A stretch of DNA of 27,870 nucleotides from Welwitschia mirabilis (GCA_051453625.1 JBOZIK010000001.1:99926142-99954011); one strand, 5' to 3'; numbered from the stretch's first letter, positions 9,744 to 21,987 are shown. Numbers and translations: made by a program. The notes: generated from the sequence alone by a model not told the origin.

Positions 9744-10903
9744 ACTTAGCCCTAGTAGATAAATAAGGAAAACATAATTGTATTATTGATCATCTATCTA
9801 GAATCCCTTATGAATACATCCTCTACATTTCTTTTTAATCTTTCTTTTCAAGAAAACTTCCTAGATGAGCAACTCTTCTTCATTTTATATTTTTACTTCA
9901 TCTCTTTTAAGAACCCTACTCCATGACATGTCAATATTTTCAATTATATTATATCATAAACACTTCCAAACATTAAACTCATAATCAAAGAAAATCATTT
10001 TTTTCATAGAATAGGAAATGATGAATGGCATGAACCACACCTCTTCTAAGAATGTAAAAAAATCATGTGTAAATTTATGCAAGAATGGGAACAATACTAT
10101 GTCCTTTTCCTTTTTATGGTTATATGTCTAAAGGATATTTTAGTGGCTAAAATATTTCTATGAAATTCCTATACATAAAATTATATTAGCCTATCCTATT
10201 TAAAGATTTATTTGACTTTACTAGAATATTTAATGCTTGTCAACTCTTTGATAGCTTTTCCAAACCTTAAGAAATGCCCTTCAACCCTATCTTAGAGTCT
10301 GAACCTTTTGATTATTGGATTATGAAATTCATAAATCATCTTACAAAATCTTCTTCTAAAAGAATTATATCTTAGTGGTTATGGATTATGTAATACAATA
10401 AGTTGAATCCATTTTAACAATTAAAAATGATGCCAAAACCATATATTATTTCCTTATATCTAACTTTTCTATAAGTTCAGCTTTTCTAGAATCTTAATTA
10501 ATAACCAGGGTACTTATTTAAAAATAAGATTATTAGGAAATTTCTCCCTTATATTGGAATCAAGCATAAAATATCTAGTTCTTATCGTCAACAAAATAAT
10601 GATTGAGGTAAGAATGCTAATATAAAAATAAATAAAATGCTTTAAAAATTTATCTCCCAAAATCAGAAGTTTTAATATCTCAAAATTTGTGATATGCTTT
10701 GGGCTTATCATATTACTTGGTATAATTTAGTTGACTTTTTACCTTAAAAACTTTTGTATGGTAAAAATTATGTTCTTTCTATTGATTTATGATATAATTC
10801 CTATAAAATCATTCATCAATTTAATCTCATAGAAATTAATCAGAATATTCAACATAGACTAGTCCAACTTCAACACATGATGAGAAATGAAATTATGCTA
10901 CTC
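9744..10903 (+). pseudogene. Gypsy 2 RNase H end and integrase, version 1
   Basis: In order: the RNase H end (IDHLSRIPYEY, about 9789-9821); a zinc-finger region with GYFSG (about 10133) and DLFDFTRIFNACQLFDSFSK up to about 10266, one of whose Cys positions is Phe; and FNPILESEPFDYW, then IMKFINH, where the first catalytic Asp is Lys. Later LINNQGTY near 10498 has Asn for the second catalytic Asp. From 10520 one frame runs to the gap, interrupted by a few stops, through FKNKIIRKFL, KHKISSSY, NNDxGKNAN (third catalytic Glu is Lys, AAG), DMLWAYHIT and LLYGKNYVLSIDL. All three active-site acids are lost. Confidence 0.88.
9744..10903. repeat. Left copy of gap-flanking duplication E
   Basis: 1160 bp ending at the gap, matching 11004-12162 (1159 bp) nearly end to end with scattered substitutions. 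Confidence 0.93.
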
Positions 10904-11003
10904 NNNNNNNNNNNNNNNNNNNNNNNNNNNNNNNNNNNNNNNNNNNNNNNNNNNNNNNNNNNNNNNNNNNNNNNNNNNNNNNNNNNNNNNNNNNNNNNNN
11001 NNN
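10904..11003. other. Assembly gap, 100 N
   Basis: Exactly 100 N, flanked by duplication E. Confidence 0.97.
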
Positions 11004-12162
11004 ACTTAGCCCTAGTAGATAAATAAGTAAAACAAATTGTATTATTGATCATCTATCTAGAATCCCTTATGAACACATCCTCTACATTTCTTTTTGATCT
11101 TCCTATTCAAGAAAACTTCCTAGATGAGTAACTCTTCTTTATTTCATGTTTTTACTTCATCTCTTCTAAGAAACCTACTTCATGACATGTTAATATTTTC
11201 AATTATCTTATATCATAAACACTCCCCAACATTGAACTCATAATTAAAGAAAATCATTTTTTTCATAGAAAAGGAAATGACGACTGGCATGAACCACACC
11301 TCTCCTAAGAATGTAAAAAAATCATGTATAAATTTATGCAAGAATGGGAATAATATGATGTCCTTGTCCTTTTTATGATTATATGTTTAAAGGATATTTT
11401 AGTGGCTAAAATATTTCTATGAAATTCCTACACATAAAATTCTATTAGCCTATTCTCTTTAAAGATTTATTTAAGTTTACTAGAATATTTAATGCTTGTC
11501 AACTCTTTGATAGCTTTTCCAAACCTTAATAAATGCCCTACAACCCTATCTTAGAGTCTGAACCTTTTTATTATTGGGTTATAAAATTCGTAAATCATCT
11601 TATAACATCTTATTCTAAAAGAATTATATCTTAGTGGTTATGGATTATGTAATACAATGAGTTGAATCCATTTTGACAATTAAAAATGATGCCAAAACCA
11701 TATCTTATTTCCTTGTATCTAGCTTTTCTATAAGTTCAACTTTCCTAGAATCTTGATTAATAACCAAGGTACTTATTTAAAAATAATATTATTAGGAAAT
11801 TTCTCCTTTATATTGGAATCAAGCATAAAATAGTCAGTTCTTATCATCAACAAAATAATGATCGAGCTAAGAATGCTAATAGGAAACTAAATAAAATGCT
11901 TTAAAATTTTATCTCCTAAAATCAGAAGTTGTAATCTCTCAAAATTTGTGATATGCTTTGGGTTTATCATATTACTTAGTGTAATTCAGTTGACTTTTTA
12001 CCTTAAAAACTTTTGTATGGTAAAAATTATGTTCTTTCTATTAATTTATGATATAATTCCTATAAAATCATTCATCAACTTAATGTCATGAATTTTAATC
12101 AGGATATTCAACATAGACTAGTCTAACTTCAACACATGATGAGAAATGAAATCATGCTACTC
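11004..12162. repeat. Right copy of gap-flanking duplication E
   Basis: Second version of 9744-10903. This contig also overlaps the next one, so part of it (11503-12162) exists three times in the window. Confidence 0.93.
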
Positions 12163-12714
12163 ATAAATAACTTTTTCAAAAATCTCAAGCCAAATTTTAC
12201 CATGATAAAAAGATTATTTCTAAATATTTTTAACCTAGTTAATTAGTACTATTTTCTAGTAAATTGACTTCATTTTTTGAGAGTTTTGACTTAAACACTT
12301 ATGAAAGGTTAAAATTCAATGGACAATAGTTGAAGTTAAATTAATCACCTAATAATTGTCATTACACTATAGATATTATTAGAGCAATTAACTTATATGA
12401 TCCTCTTATCTAAGAGAAACATCTCTCCTTCATCATTATCTCAATAGTTTCTTAACTAGATTTCTTTATTAAGTTATCTCATTATTTGATCATCTATTAA
12501 CTTGGTTTTTTGTCATATTTCATATGAGTTTTCATAGAATTAAATCTTTACTTTTGGAATTTAAAATGATGAAGATTTTATTTTAGCCAATCTAGGACAT
12601 TCCCATGTCTATGATAATTTTATTGTCTTAATTAGGTTAAATTAAATATTAGTTTATAACTTTCTACTTAGTTAATTTCTTATTTCAATGATCAATCAAT
12701 GTTTCAAAAATGGA
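11503..12714. repeat. Left copy of gap-flanking duplication F
   Basis: 1212 bp ending at the gap, matching 12815-13975 (1161 bp). Most of the length difference is a segment of about 49 bp (11745-11793) missing from the right copy. Confidence 0.93.
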
Positions 12715-12814
12715 NNNNNNNNNNNNNNNNNNNNNNNNNNNNNNNNNNNNNNNNNNNNNNNNNNNNNNNNNNNNNNNNNNNNNNNNNNNNNNNNNNNNNN
12801 NNNNNNNNNNNNNN
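12715..12814. other. Assembly gap, 100 N
   Basis: Exactly 100 N, flanked by duplication F. Confidence 0.97.
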
Positions 12815-13620
12815 CTCTTTGATAGCTTTTCCAAACCTTAAAAAATTCCCTTCAACCCTATCTTAGAGTCTGAACCTTTTGATTATTGGGTTATAAATTT
12901 CATAAATCATCTTACAACATCTTCTTCTAAAAGAATTATATCTTAGTGGTTATGGATTATGTAATACAATAAGTTAAATCCATTTTAAAAATTAAAAATG
13001 ATGCCAAAACAATATATTATTTCCTTATATCTAACTTTTCTATAAGTTCGGCTTTTAGGAATTTTTCATTTATATTTGAATCAATCATTAAATATCAAGT
13101 TCTTATCATCAACAAAATAATGATCGATCTAAGAATGCTAATATAAAAATAAATAAAATGCTTTAAAAATTTATCTCTCAAAATCAAAAGTTTCAATCTC
13201 TCAAAATTTGTGATATGCTTCAGGCTTATCATATTACTTGGTATAATTCAGTTGACTTTTTACCTTAAAAACTTTTGTATGATAAAAATTATGTTCTTTC
13301 TATTGAATTATGATATAATTCCTATAAAATAATTCATCAACTTAATCTCATGGATTTTAATCAGAATATTCAACATAGACTACTCCAACTTCAACACATG
13401 ATGAGAAATGAAATCATGCTACTCATAAATAACTTTTTTAAAAATCTCAAGCCAAATTTTACCATGATAAAAGGCTTATTTCTAAATATTTTTAACTTAG
13501 TTAATTAGTACTATTTTTTAGTAAATTAACTTCATTTGTTGAGAGTTTTGACTTAAACACTTACGAAAGGTTAAATTCAATGGACAATAGTTGAATTTAA
13601 ATTAATCACCTAATAATTAT
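12815..13620 (+). pseudogene. Gypsy 2 integrase, version 3
   Basis: Begins inside the zinc-finger region. The first catalytic position reads Asn (WVINFINH) rather than the Lys of versions 1 and 2, an intermediate state one step from Asp. A deletion of about 49 bp at 13056/13057 removes the segment with the second catalytic position. The third reads Lys as in the others (NNDRSKNAN). The C-terminal motif QAKFYHDKR-like run and LFFSKLTSF-like run follow at about 13445-13540. Flanking sequence continues uninterrupted to the right. Confidence 0.85.
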
Positions 13621-13975
13621 CATTATACTATGGATATTATTAGAGTAATTAACTTAGATGATCCTCTTATCTAAGAAAAACATTTCTCCTTCATTATTAT
13701 CTCAATAGTTTCTTAGCTAGATTTATTTATTAAGTCATCTCATTATTTGATTATCTATTAACTTGGTTTTGTGTTAGATTTCATATGAGTTTTCACAGAA
13801 TTAAATCTTTACTTTTGGAATTTAAAATGATTAAGATTTTATTTTAGCCAATCTAGGACATTTTCATGTCTATGATAATTTTATTGTATTAATTATGTTA
13901 AATTAAATGTTAGTTTATAACTTTATACTTAGTTAATTTCTTATTTCAATGATCAATCAGTGTTTCAAAAATGGA
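12815..13975. repeat. Right copy of gap-flanking duplication F (third version)
   Basis: Third version of the integrase block, also corresponding to 10243-10903. In its first 240 bp it differs from version 1 at about 10 positions and also from version 2, so it is not a simple copy of either. Confidence 0.92.
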
Positions 13976-16590
13976 ATCAAAGCCAATTCATTAAAAAAAT
14001 AGAAAAGAGAAGAAAAATAAAAAAGATGTAAATAAAAGAAATCCCAAAATTAGATTTTATGATGTCCTATCATAATCATATTAATGTAAATTTTCCTCAA
14101 AAGGAACCTTCAACAATATGATATCTTAGCTATGGAAACTCGACTAGAGAGTTAGTTGATCATGATCTAGATTTAAATTATGGGTTCTTACATTTTTAGA
14201 GGTGATTACATTCCCTTCATCATGATGAACAATATTCTTCAACATCTATTAACTAGATTTCCCATAACTCTAAATCCATGACTTCAAGTCATGATAAAAC
14301 ATATTGATCATTGGATGATATATTAGCAAAGTTTCATTGTTTCTTTAGCAGATGAGTGGATTGATGCTAGTCCAAATATTACATTAATACTTTAAAAAAT
14401 AATCATTTAATGTTATTGTAATTATTAACATTATCACATAATGATTATTATTATTTAGTACTCAATTATGCCTGTTTAATATCAAGCAGTTCTAAAATCA
14501 ATACCATTGAATTTTACTAAGTTAGTATTTAGGGTAACATAGTTAACATTCTTCATATGCCTTTATGTATATTTGTCATTTTTCTCACTTTCTTAATGTT
14601 TTCACTTAGAAATATTAAAGTTATTTTCATATTTTTCTTCCATCTTGTGTAGGATCTACATCCTTTTAGATTGTTATTATCTCCATTCCTTTTATCTCAT
14701 TCACCTTTTTTAAACCATACTATTGCTTTTACTATTGGTCACTAGTTTCATCTACATCCCATTTCCAACTTTATTAAGAATGACCTCCATTTCATGATTA
14801 TCTTTTCTTCTTCTTCTTCTTCTTTTTTTTTGGTTTTTTTTAAAGTTATGTATTTTTGGGTTGGATTTCACTTTTTATTTTACATATCTTACTAACTTTT
14901 AAATTTTATCTTTTAATTATTGACTTATAAGTTCATCTTTCTAATTCCTTTTTGAGTCATCTTCACTAGCCTTCCTAAAGTTTTAGAGCATTTTAGGAAA
15001 CCATTCAAACCAAAATCCTATAATTTTTAGGTTCTGTGTCTGTACTTCTTCAATTTTTTGAACTTAGTAAGATCATCTATCCTTTTCATCTAGATGAAAT
15101 AGGTGGAATATAATTACTAATCACATTTTTCTTATAGATGAGATCACATCTAATAAAAATTACTCAAGACCTAAATGGTAAAGTTGTTGAAGATTTAATT
15201 TGTTTATTCATTTGATTATTTACCCTTTTTAATTTGGCATTACAATGAAATATTGTGAAGCTAAATTGATCCTATTTGATAGTATTTTTATATAGTGAAC
15301 TTTGGATTTTATTAATAGGTTTTTAAAGAAGTTACAATATTTATTCATAGCTGCCAAGATTCTACAAGATCCAACATCGCTTATGAAAATGTTTAAAGGC
15401 TTATTCAAATACTTTAAGATATTAAGATCTAATTTTAGAGTAAGGAAGACTGATCAGAGCTAAAGAAAATGGAAACATATTATTGACCATCTTATTATCT
15501 AGATGATACCTGCAAGATAACACATAGCATTAAGCTATCAGAAACCTCACCTTTGGAATCTTCGATGATTGCATCTAATTAGAATAGATTTTTATTGTGA
15601 AATATTGAAGATACTTTTTTTTAAAAACTAAAACAATGGTTTCTAAATTCAATGCACATCTTTTTTATGATATTTAATTATAATATCTTTTTTACATGAC
15701 AAAATAAGATGCACTTTACATTTGACAATGTAATTACCCTTTATATTTGAGTGTTATGATTCCTTCTTTTTCAATTTAACTTACTACTATTCTTTTATAC
15801 TTTCTTCATGAGGGACTAAGAAACACTTATTAGAAGGCTATTTGCAAAGCCAAGTTATTCATATTTAACATCATTTTTAGAGTATGTGATAAGTCTAGTA
15901 AGTTTTTAATAAAACAAGAACAAAAGCAGAATAGCCATTATGATGAGTAAGAGAGGGAAGTTTTCCAACATTCTTTATCCTTTATGAATGATTTTATAAC
16001 TATGATCTATTCATGCACTTTATGATAGAGTTCTAACATCAAGATGAGAAGACAATGATGGAATGTTATGACATTGAGAGGTACTAGTTATCATCACAAT
16101 TCTCAATAGTAATTCATATGATCAATTTGTATGTGTTTAGAGTTGTTTCTGATGCTTTGGAATCTAATTAATTAATATTGGATTAGGACATAATAACTAG
16201 ATAGGATTTTAATAAGAAAATTGCATCATCTAAAGTAAGTTTAGAAAAGCACTATAGTAATTACTATAGTAATCATCCACATGATCATCTAAATGATACT
16301 CAAAAAAATAATAGTATAAACTAATAGAAACTTATTTTTTTATTGACAGTAATCTATAATGATTATCTAATGAAATCCAAGTAGACAATAATAAAGTATT
16401 ACACTAGGAATACAGATGGAGAGTAGTCAACCATTACAGGACAAAATAAATAATATGAGTATTATTTCCTATGTCACCTAGAAAAAATCCAAAATTATAC
16501 ATGCTAATGAATGTAAAACTATTGTATTCATTATAAAATTATTGATATTACATCTTATTAATTACCACTCCTTGATGATCTAAATCACTA
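13621..16590. other. 3-kb AT-rich stretch without recognisable gene
   Basis: Checked for retroelement motifs on the + strand and for long frames on both strands; nothing convincing. By position it is the 3' region of gypsy element 2. It contains a TTC microsatellite (14806-14823) and a tandem dimer of 12 bp at 16251-16274 (actatagtaatt, actatagtaatc). Confidence 0.45.
14806..14823. repeat. (TTC)n microsatellite
   Basis: Six TTC units followed by a T run, then TGG and another T run. Confidence 0.9.
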
Positions 16591-16597
16591 ATTTAAA

Positions 16598-16609
16598 ACT
16601 ATAAATATC
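16598..16609 (+). promoter_or_regulatory. Possible LTR TATA box
   Basis: 'actataaatatctccctta' has a canonical TATAAATA core, followed within 10 bp by the C-rich phrase ctccctt and then 'aggcaacc', an arrangement seen at transcription starts of many plant LTRs. It may belong to the 3' LTR of gypsy element 2. No LTR ends are visible, and TATA-like strings are common in sequence this AT-rich. Confidence 0.3.
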
Positions 16610-16619
16610 TCCCTTAGGC

Positions 16620-17860
16620 AACCATTTCTAATTTTTAACTCATCAATTATTCTTATGGTATTTTGAAGATTAATTAAGGGAATCATCTATTTTAGGAGAT
16701 AATTTTTTCTTATTGTTGGGCTGAGATTTCTTCATTATGGGATGACTAGATGGATGTAAGACATTTTAATTAATAAAAATTAGTTTGTTTATGCTACATT
16801 CTCTTTTTATTCTTTATATTCTATTTTAAAATCAAGTTAGTTGCAGTATAGTTGATTTTGATTTTAAGATAGAATATGAAAAATAGATTATAACAAGTTG
16901 GTAAAATTCATTTAGTGACTGCATTTAGATTTCCATCTCATTCTTATATTTTAATTCATTGCATTTCATCCATCATTGCATCGTTATTTCTTTGTCATTC
17001 TAAAATTAAATAAAAAACCATTTCATTTTAGTTTTAAATGAATCAATTTTCCAAATATACTTTGAATTCCCCTCTAGGGTATGACATTGGATTAACTTCC
17101 TATACTTATGTCTGTTTGTATGAATGATATGTCAAGATTGAAAGTTATTATTAAAGAAGATTAATTGATTAGAAAGGCATACAATACATGACCATTTAGC
17201 ATAATCTATTATATATTTCTTCTTATTTTGACAATCATTAAAGTTTAAATATGAAAAACCTCTTTGCTTAAAGTTTTTTGTCTCATTGAAATAGAAGTTT
17301 CAAATTTTTAATTTCTTTTAAATACTTCAAAACTTCATAATAATTTTATTTTACCATGTATCTTATTAACATTTAACTATATATAAAATATGATGTCTAT
17401 TAGTTCTAATAAAAATCAAACTTATAATTAACTTATAATGAATTATTTTATCTTTATTTAATACATAGTGATTAGTAATTATTTTAAATTCTTATTTCAT
17501 TAGAGTGATAACTAATTTAGCATTTTCCTATTAGTATTTTTTAACATATTACATTTGTAATTAATTTATGTAAGAAACTATGACTATTCTTTTGACTTGA
17601 TTTCACATTCAAGTAATATCCTAAGAGTTTGAAATTGGTAATTTTAAACTACATTATGTAGTATTATTTTCACCTTTGTAATATTCCATTCATCATCTTG
17701 AGTAATTAGTATGTAATGCAAGAATATAATAAAATATTTCTTTTATCTTTTTCATGTTTGATTATGTTTGATTGACAACATCATATCATTCTCCTAGTAT
17801 TTAAACATCTTAAATTCCATTTTTAGTTACATATTCCTTAGCTTAGTACATCATGCATAA
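16620..17860. other. AT-rich stretch without recognisable gene
   Basis: No protein motif seen. It includes a 20-bp-arm inverted repeat at 16816-16877. The remainder is AT-rich without long frames. Confidence 0.45.
16816..16877. repeat. Inverted repeat (20-bp arms, 22-bp loop)
   Basis: The left arm (16816-16835, atattctattttaaaatcaa) is complementary to the right arm (16858-16877, ttgattttaagatagaatat) at 19 of 20 positions. It could form a hairpin. AT-rich sequence makes inverted repeats commoner, but this length with one mismatch stands out. Confidence 0.8.
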
Positions 17861-17928
17861 GATTTATACTTTAAACCAGATGATGACTTTCATTATTCCT
17901 TTAATGTAAAACCTTTAAGTTTAAACCA

Positions 17929-18204
17929 ATGGATTCAAAAGCTTTGTTATTTTTTAAAGGCTTCAAATGCTCTATCCTTTTTAAGGATAATAAAGTATGG
18001 AATTTTTACCTATCTAATCACTTAAGAAAAGATTATGTGATTTCATTCATTCTATTTATTTTGGGCATGGAAGAATTGGGGCCTTATCTTAAACAACTTC
18101 ATGTAAATGATAAAGTCATTAGAATTTATCCAACTTTTTATTTTCCATCATTCATCCATTTTGAATTTATGTATGATATTTTTTTATTTTCACCTAGAGA
18201 ATAA
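17929..18204 (+). CDS. Unidentified 91-codon open frame, probably a decayed fragment
   Basis: ATG at 17929 to a TAA ending 18204. I do not recognise the protein. Its composition is balanced for this window, with polar and charged runs (VWNFYLSNHLRKDY, MEELGPYLKQLHVNDKVI) and few low-complexity tracts, unlike other chance frames here. Just upstream, another frame reads DLYFKPDDDFHYSFNV and on to SLNQW (about 17856-17935). The pair may therefore be one older coding sequence broken by a frameshift. No ribosome or splice context can be judged. A frame this long is expected about once or twice by chance in sequence of this composition, so the case is open. It may be another retroelement fragment. 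Confidence 0.3.
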   Translation: MDSKALLFFKGFKCSILFKDNKVWNFYLSNHLRKDYVISFILFILGMEELGPYLKQLHVNDKVIRIYPTFYFPSFIHFEFMYDIFLFSPRE

Positions 18205-20396
18205 AATTATTTCCAATTATTACATTAGGCTATCCTAATCATTTCCCATATCTTTAGGGATTCTTGTCAATTTTTGTAATGGTAGATTATCTATTAATTT
18301 AATAACTTGCCTATGATTTATTTGAGGCTTTCAAACTTTGTTGGTTGAATGAAGTATAAAATATGAAATACAACTTGTAATGAAATTCTTAAAAGGATCA
18401 ATAGATTAAAAGATAAATTATTATCTTAACCTAGGATAATTTACATCATTATGTCTAATCTAGATCATTATGCCTTTCCTATAGAACTTACCTATGTATT
18501 ATTATTCTTACATGTGGCTCCACTAACTATCTTGAATTAGATAGAAAAGTAAGAGAAATCATTTCTTTGATCTCATTTATAGTGATTCTCCTATTATACT
18601 ATTAAGTGAAATAAGGTCTACACTCCTTAGCAAAATGGAATCTTTAATTACTATAAGTAAGAGGATATCAATAAAATTTTTGTTGGAAAAATCACACAAC
18701 AACTTTATATGTTAAACCAACCATGGTCATGTATTATGAAGGCAAATATCTTTATGGTGTTTTCTCATTTAATCATGCTTTCCCATTAGCAATGGCTCTT
18801 CTATATGGCACACAATATAAAAAATCAACAAATGGTTCTTAACACATGCAAAATAAATAAATACTTAATGGTTATTGAATAATGAGGATAAATGTTTAAT
18901 GAGTGAATTATATGCATTATTGGAGAGGTATAGTTATATCTTCATGTCTTTTAATGTAATGCAATCCATCATTAATTGTTATCTCTTTCTTTTTAATCAA
19001 GATTTTTAAAGGATATTTATTAATTGAGAATTTTTTAGCCTAATAGTATATTACTATGATAACCACTATACTTTTCATGAGAAATAAGGCAAATCAATTC
19101 ATCAAATGTTCATAAATTGCCCTTATGTATAAGATATTTAGAACTTCTTTTAAATGTAAGCATGACATTAAAACTTAACAATAGTAATAATCCAATATTT
19201 TTTATAAAAACTCTATTATAACAAAAGTTGAATCTAAAAAATTGGAATGCATTTACTGTATGTATATGAGTAGAGATTTAAGATGAATGTAATAAAATAA
19301 TTTTTATGCACTAATTTTAGCCATTTAAATTAGTCTATTTTTTTAGTTTAGCATGAATTTGTACTTTAAGAAATATATCTTTAATGGTATCATAACATGA
19401 TAACTTATATTCTTGAAGATAAGTAGAACATATTTTTATTTTTTCCTTTTTTTAATGAAGTCAATTTATGTTTGAGTTTTTGGACATGCCCTAGTCATAT
19501 AGAACTAGATATTTTTACTATTTTAAAAATAGTATAAAAAATTCCTTTAAAGTAACTTATATAAATTTTTTTGTTAATATATCCATTTAAAAATGTAGTT
19601 TTTCCATGAAATGATGTTTTTTTTAATTTTTTTATAACCTACAAATGTAACTATGATATGAATGGGATACTACTTTTTTAATTAATAGAAATATATAATT
19701 AATATGTTAACTTTAAGTGAACTATATTACTATTAGTATGATCTTATATTTTTTAAGTTTTTTATTAGATTATACTTATTATACAATACTCATTTAATCT
19801 TTACTGCTTTTCAACTTAGCAGAATATCACTCTAGATTCTTTACAAATTCTTTAAACATTGTTAATTCACTCTTTTAAGTAAAATAAAGTTATATAAAAT
19901 TAAGTTATTATTCTTATATCCCTTCTGTAGTTGATGGCTCATTCTTCCTTACAAGTTGTTTAATTTTATATATTCATGTGATTTGAAATTTTACATGTCT
20001 TATTTACGAGCTTAATCAAAACCCTTCCATCCACATCCTTTTTAATAAAATTTTTTATGTAAATCTTCCTCTTTATGATTGGAATAGAAGTTGTTTCAAA
20101 CCCTTTATCCATTATTTATTAAGCACTAAACTAATAAGTAAGTTAAGGTTAAGGTAAATCATAGAGACAACTATTTATAGATTAATCTATTAATGCCAAT
20201 GTTATTACATCAGTTGGTTTAATTCTCAGTCAATGCTAGAATCTATGTTAAAAAATATGGAATTGTTTACCTCTATTATTTACCTTATGATTTTTTGCTT
20301 TCTTATTTAATTTAATTAATTCCCCACACTTTACAAATACTACATTTTGTAAAATATGATTTTTATTGCTCTAGTAAAAAGGGGTTCTAAAAACTT

Positions 20397-20422
20397 GGGG
20401 TGGAGAGGGGGGGGGAGGGGGG
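20397..20422 (+). other. G-rich purine tract in AT-rich DNA
   Basis: Four G, then tggaga, then nine G, A and six G, in a neighbourhood that is otherwise mostly A and T. On the + strand it could fold as a G-quadruplex. It also looks like an expanded retroelement polypurine tract, preceded by 'aaaactt' as in several plant elements. If so, a 3' LTR would start near 20423. I could not confirm an LTR. Confidence 0.6.
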
Positions 20423-21987
20423 CATATTATTCTCAAGTGATATTATTTAGATGCTAACAAGTGCTTATATGGAGAGATTACATAAGAGATTAATATAATT
20501 ACATTTAATAGATACTTAAATAAACTTGAAAACACTACAAATGAGATCTCTAAAAGAACATAAGAAAGCTAAAGATGTTAGAGATTTAACTAGATTCATG
20601 TACTAAGATTAAAGAATCTAGGAATTATACAATTCAAAAATGAATGGTAAAGATATTTTTATAAGCCTATAATTCTTATAAATTACTCAAGGATCATGTA
20701 GACATAGATGTTGTAATAACCAAAGAATATCGATTCGTATAAAAACTCACAATGTTATCAACCTTAGAAAATAAATCAAAATTAATTATTATAAATGAGA
20801 TAATGATCTATAATAAGTATATTGAGTTACAAAAGCTATAAGTTATAAAACACAAATCAAATATGTTAGGAAGAATTTTTTTGGTTCAAGAATAACTCTT
20901 TAAGGTAGTACAAGTAAAGGAAAATTTAACAAGAAGATGAAATAATGATATAAAGGGAAAAACATGGAATTTAAAACTTTTAGTAATCATGCCTTTATTG
21001 ATAAGTATAAATATTTCATTTACAACCTATTATGAGTTAATTGAAACCCAAAATAAATAAAAATTAAAATTCAAACTAAAATTTCATTATGTTTGTAGAC
21101 CCTAAGAATCTATTGGATAGTTCAAATGTACATGCGATGAGATTTGGTAACACTTCTTGATACAAATTAGAACAAATCAATTATAATGGTAACTTTAATA
21201 TGTCACGTATGCCTTATGTGCTTAAGTATAGAATACTAAAGAAAAATGTGGTTTTCATCTTTAATAGTTTTTAATTAAATATTTAATAAAACTATTCATC
21301 TTATCAAATCTTAAGCCACATTCTTATTTTAACTCTCAATAATGAAATTTCATTCTTAATCTACTAATTATACATTATAAATGTTGAGGAATAGTAGTTG
21401 TCAAAGAGTTTTCTTTCTATTAAGACCTTCTCTAAGGATATTTAAGTATAAATTTCTCTTTTACTTTGTGTTTTCTAGATATTATTAAGTAATACTTGTT
21501 TCATAATATTAGAAGAATATTTAGAATTACAACAGAAAACTTACTCTTGAATATTCCATTTATTAATCCATAAAGCTCAATTATGAAATAATATTTTATC
21601 TTAGATTAAAAACATCACTTTTTTTAGTATTTTTCCACTATAACTATATAATGATTATGTGTATATGCTATAAATTGGAAAATAGTTTCATCTTCTAAGG
21701 GCATGATCTCTACTTCAAGAAGTATAATAGCATGTTTTGTTCACTTTAAATTCTTCAAACAAGAATAACTTCTAAATTTCTTCTATAATTTTCTAGCATC
21801 TATTTGCTAGATTGGGATCCTAAGTAATACACCTGTAAAGAATAGTTGATTGAATAAGATCATGATAGATTTGATTATGAAATTTCCAGGATAAAACAAA
21901 TTCCTTTTGATACTTTCTTTTTGAGGGACATAAGGCTTTCATTCCACTTATAACTCTTTCATAATTTATAATTAAATACTTAAATAT

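Larger units (their letters stand above)
11004..12714 (+). pseudogene. Gypsy 2 integrase, version 2 (1.7-kb contig)
   Basis: 11004-12162 repeats version 1. It then continues past the point where version 1 was cut, into QAKFYHDKKIISKYF and LFSSKLTSFF (about 12186-12280). That is the integrase C-terminal region in which gypsy proteins carry 'D-L-V-L' and 'S-S-R-L-x-S-F-P-G-K'. The Asp-to-Asn and Glu-to-Lys changes of version 1 are shared (NNDRAKNAN here), so they predate the split of the versions. The first acid is Lys in both (WVIKFVNH here). The tail to 12714 has no further recognised motif. Confidence 0.85.
9744..13620 (+). mobile_element. Ty3/gypsy element 2: integrase only, in three versions
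   Basis: A second gypsy fragment, covering the end of RNase H and the whole integrase. It is assembled as three contig pieces (9744-10903, 11004-12714, 12815-13620) that overlap in sequence, so the actual element is about 1.9-2.1 kb long. The phrases IDHLSRIPYE, FNPILESEPFDYW and LWAYHIT identify it as plant gypsy, close to the same Athila/Tat group as element 1. RT and everything upstream are missing, so it was truncated before or during later rearrangement. Confidence 0.85.

Noticed and set aside
10514-10711. 65-codon minus-strand frame
   Set aside because: Antisense of the gypsy 2 integrase; no protein-like features.
9744-13975. Functional tandem gene array
   Set aside because: The three units are one dead integrase in three versions, with unit boundaries set by assembly gaps.
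16251-16274. 12-bp tandem dimer containing the palindrome actatagt
   Set aside because: Only two units, AT-rich, no neighbouring feature that would give it a role.
19516-19534. Perfect 9-bp-arm palindrome as a terminator or operator
   Set aside because: Composed of A/T runs in AT-rich DNA; such palindromes are expected by chance and no gene is next to it.
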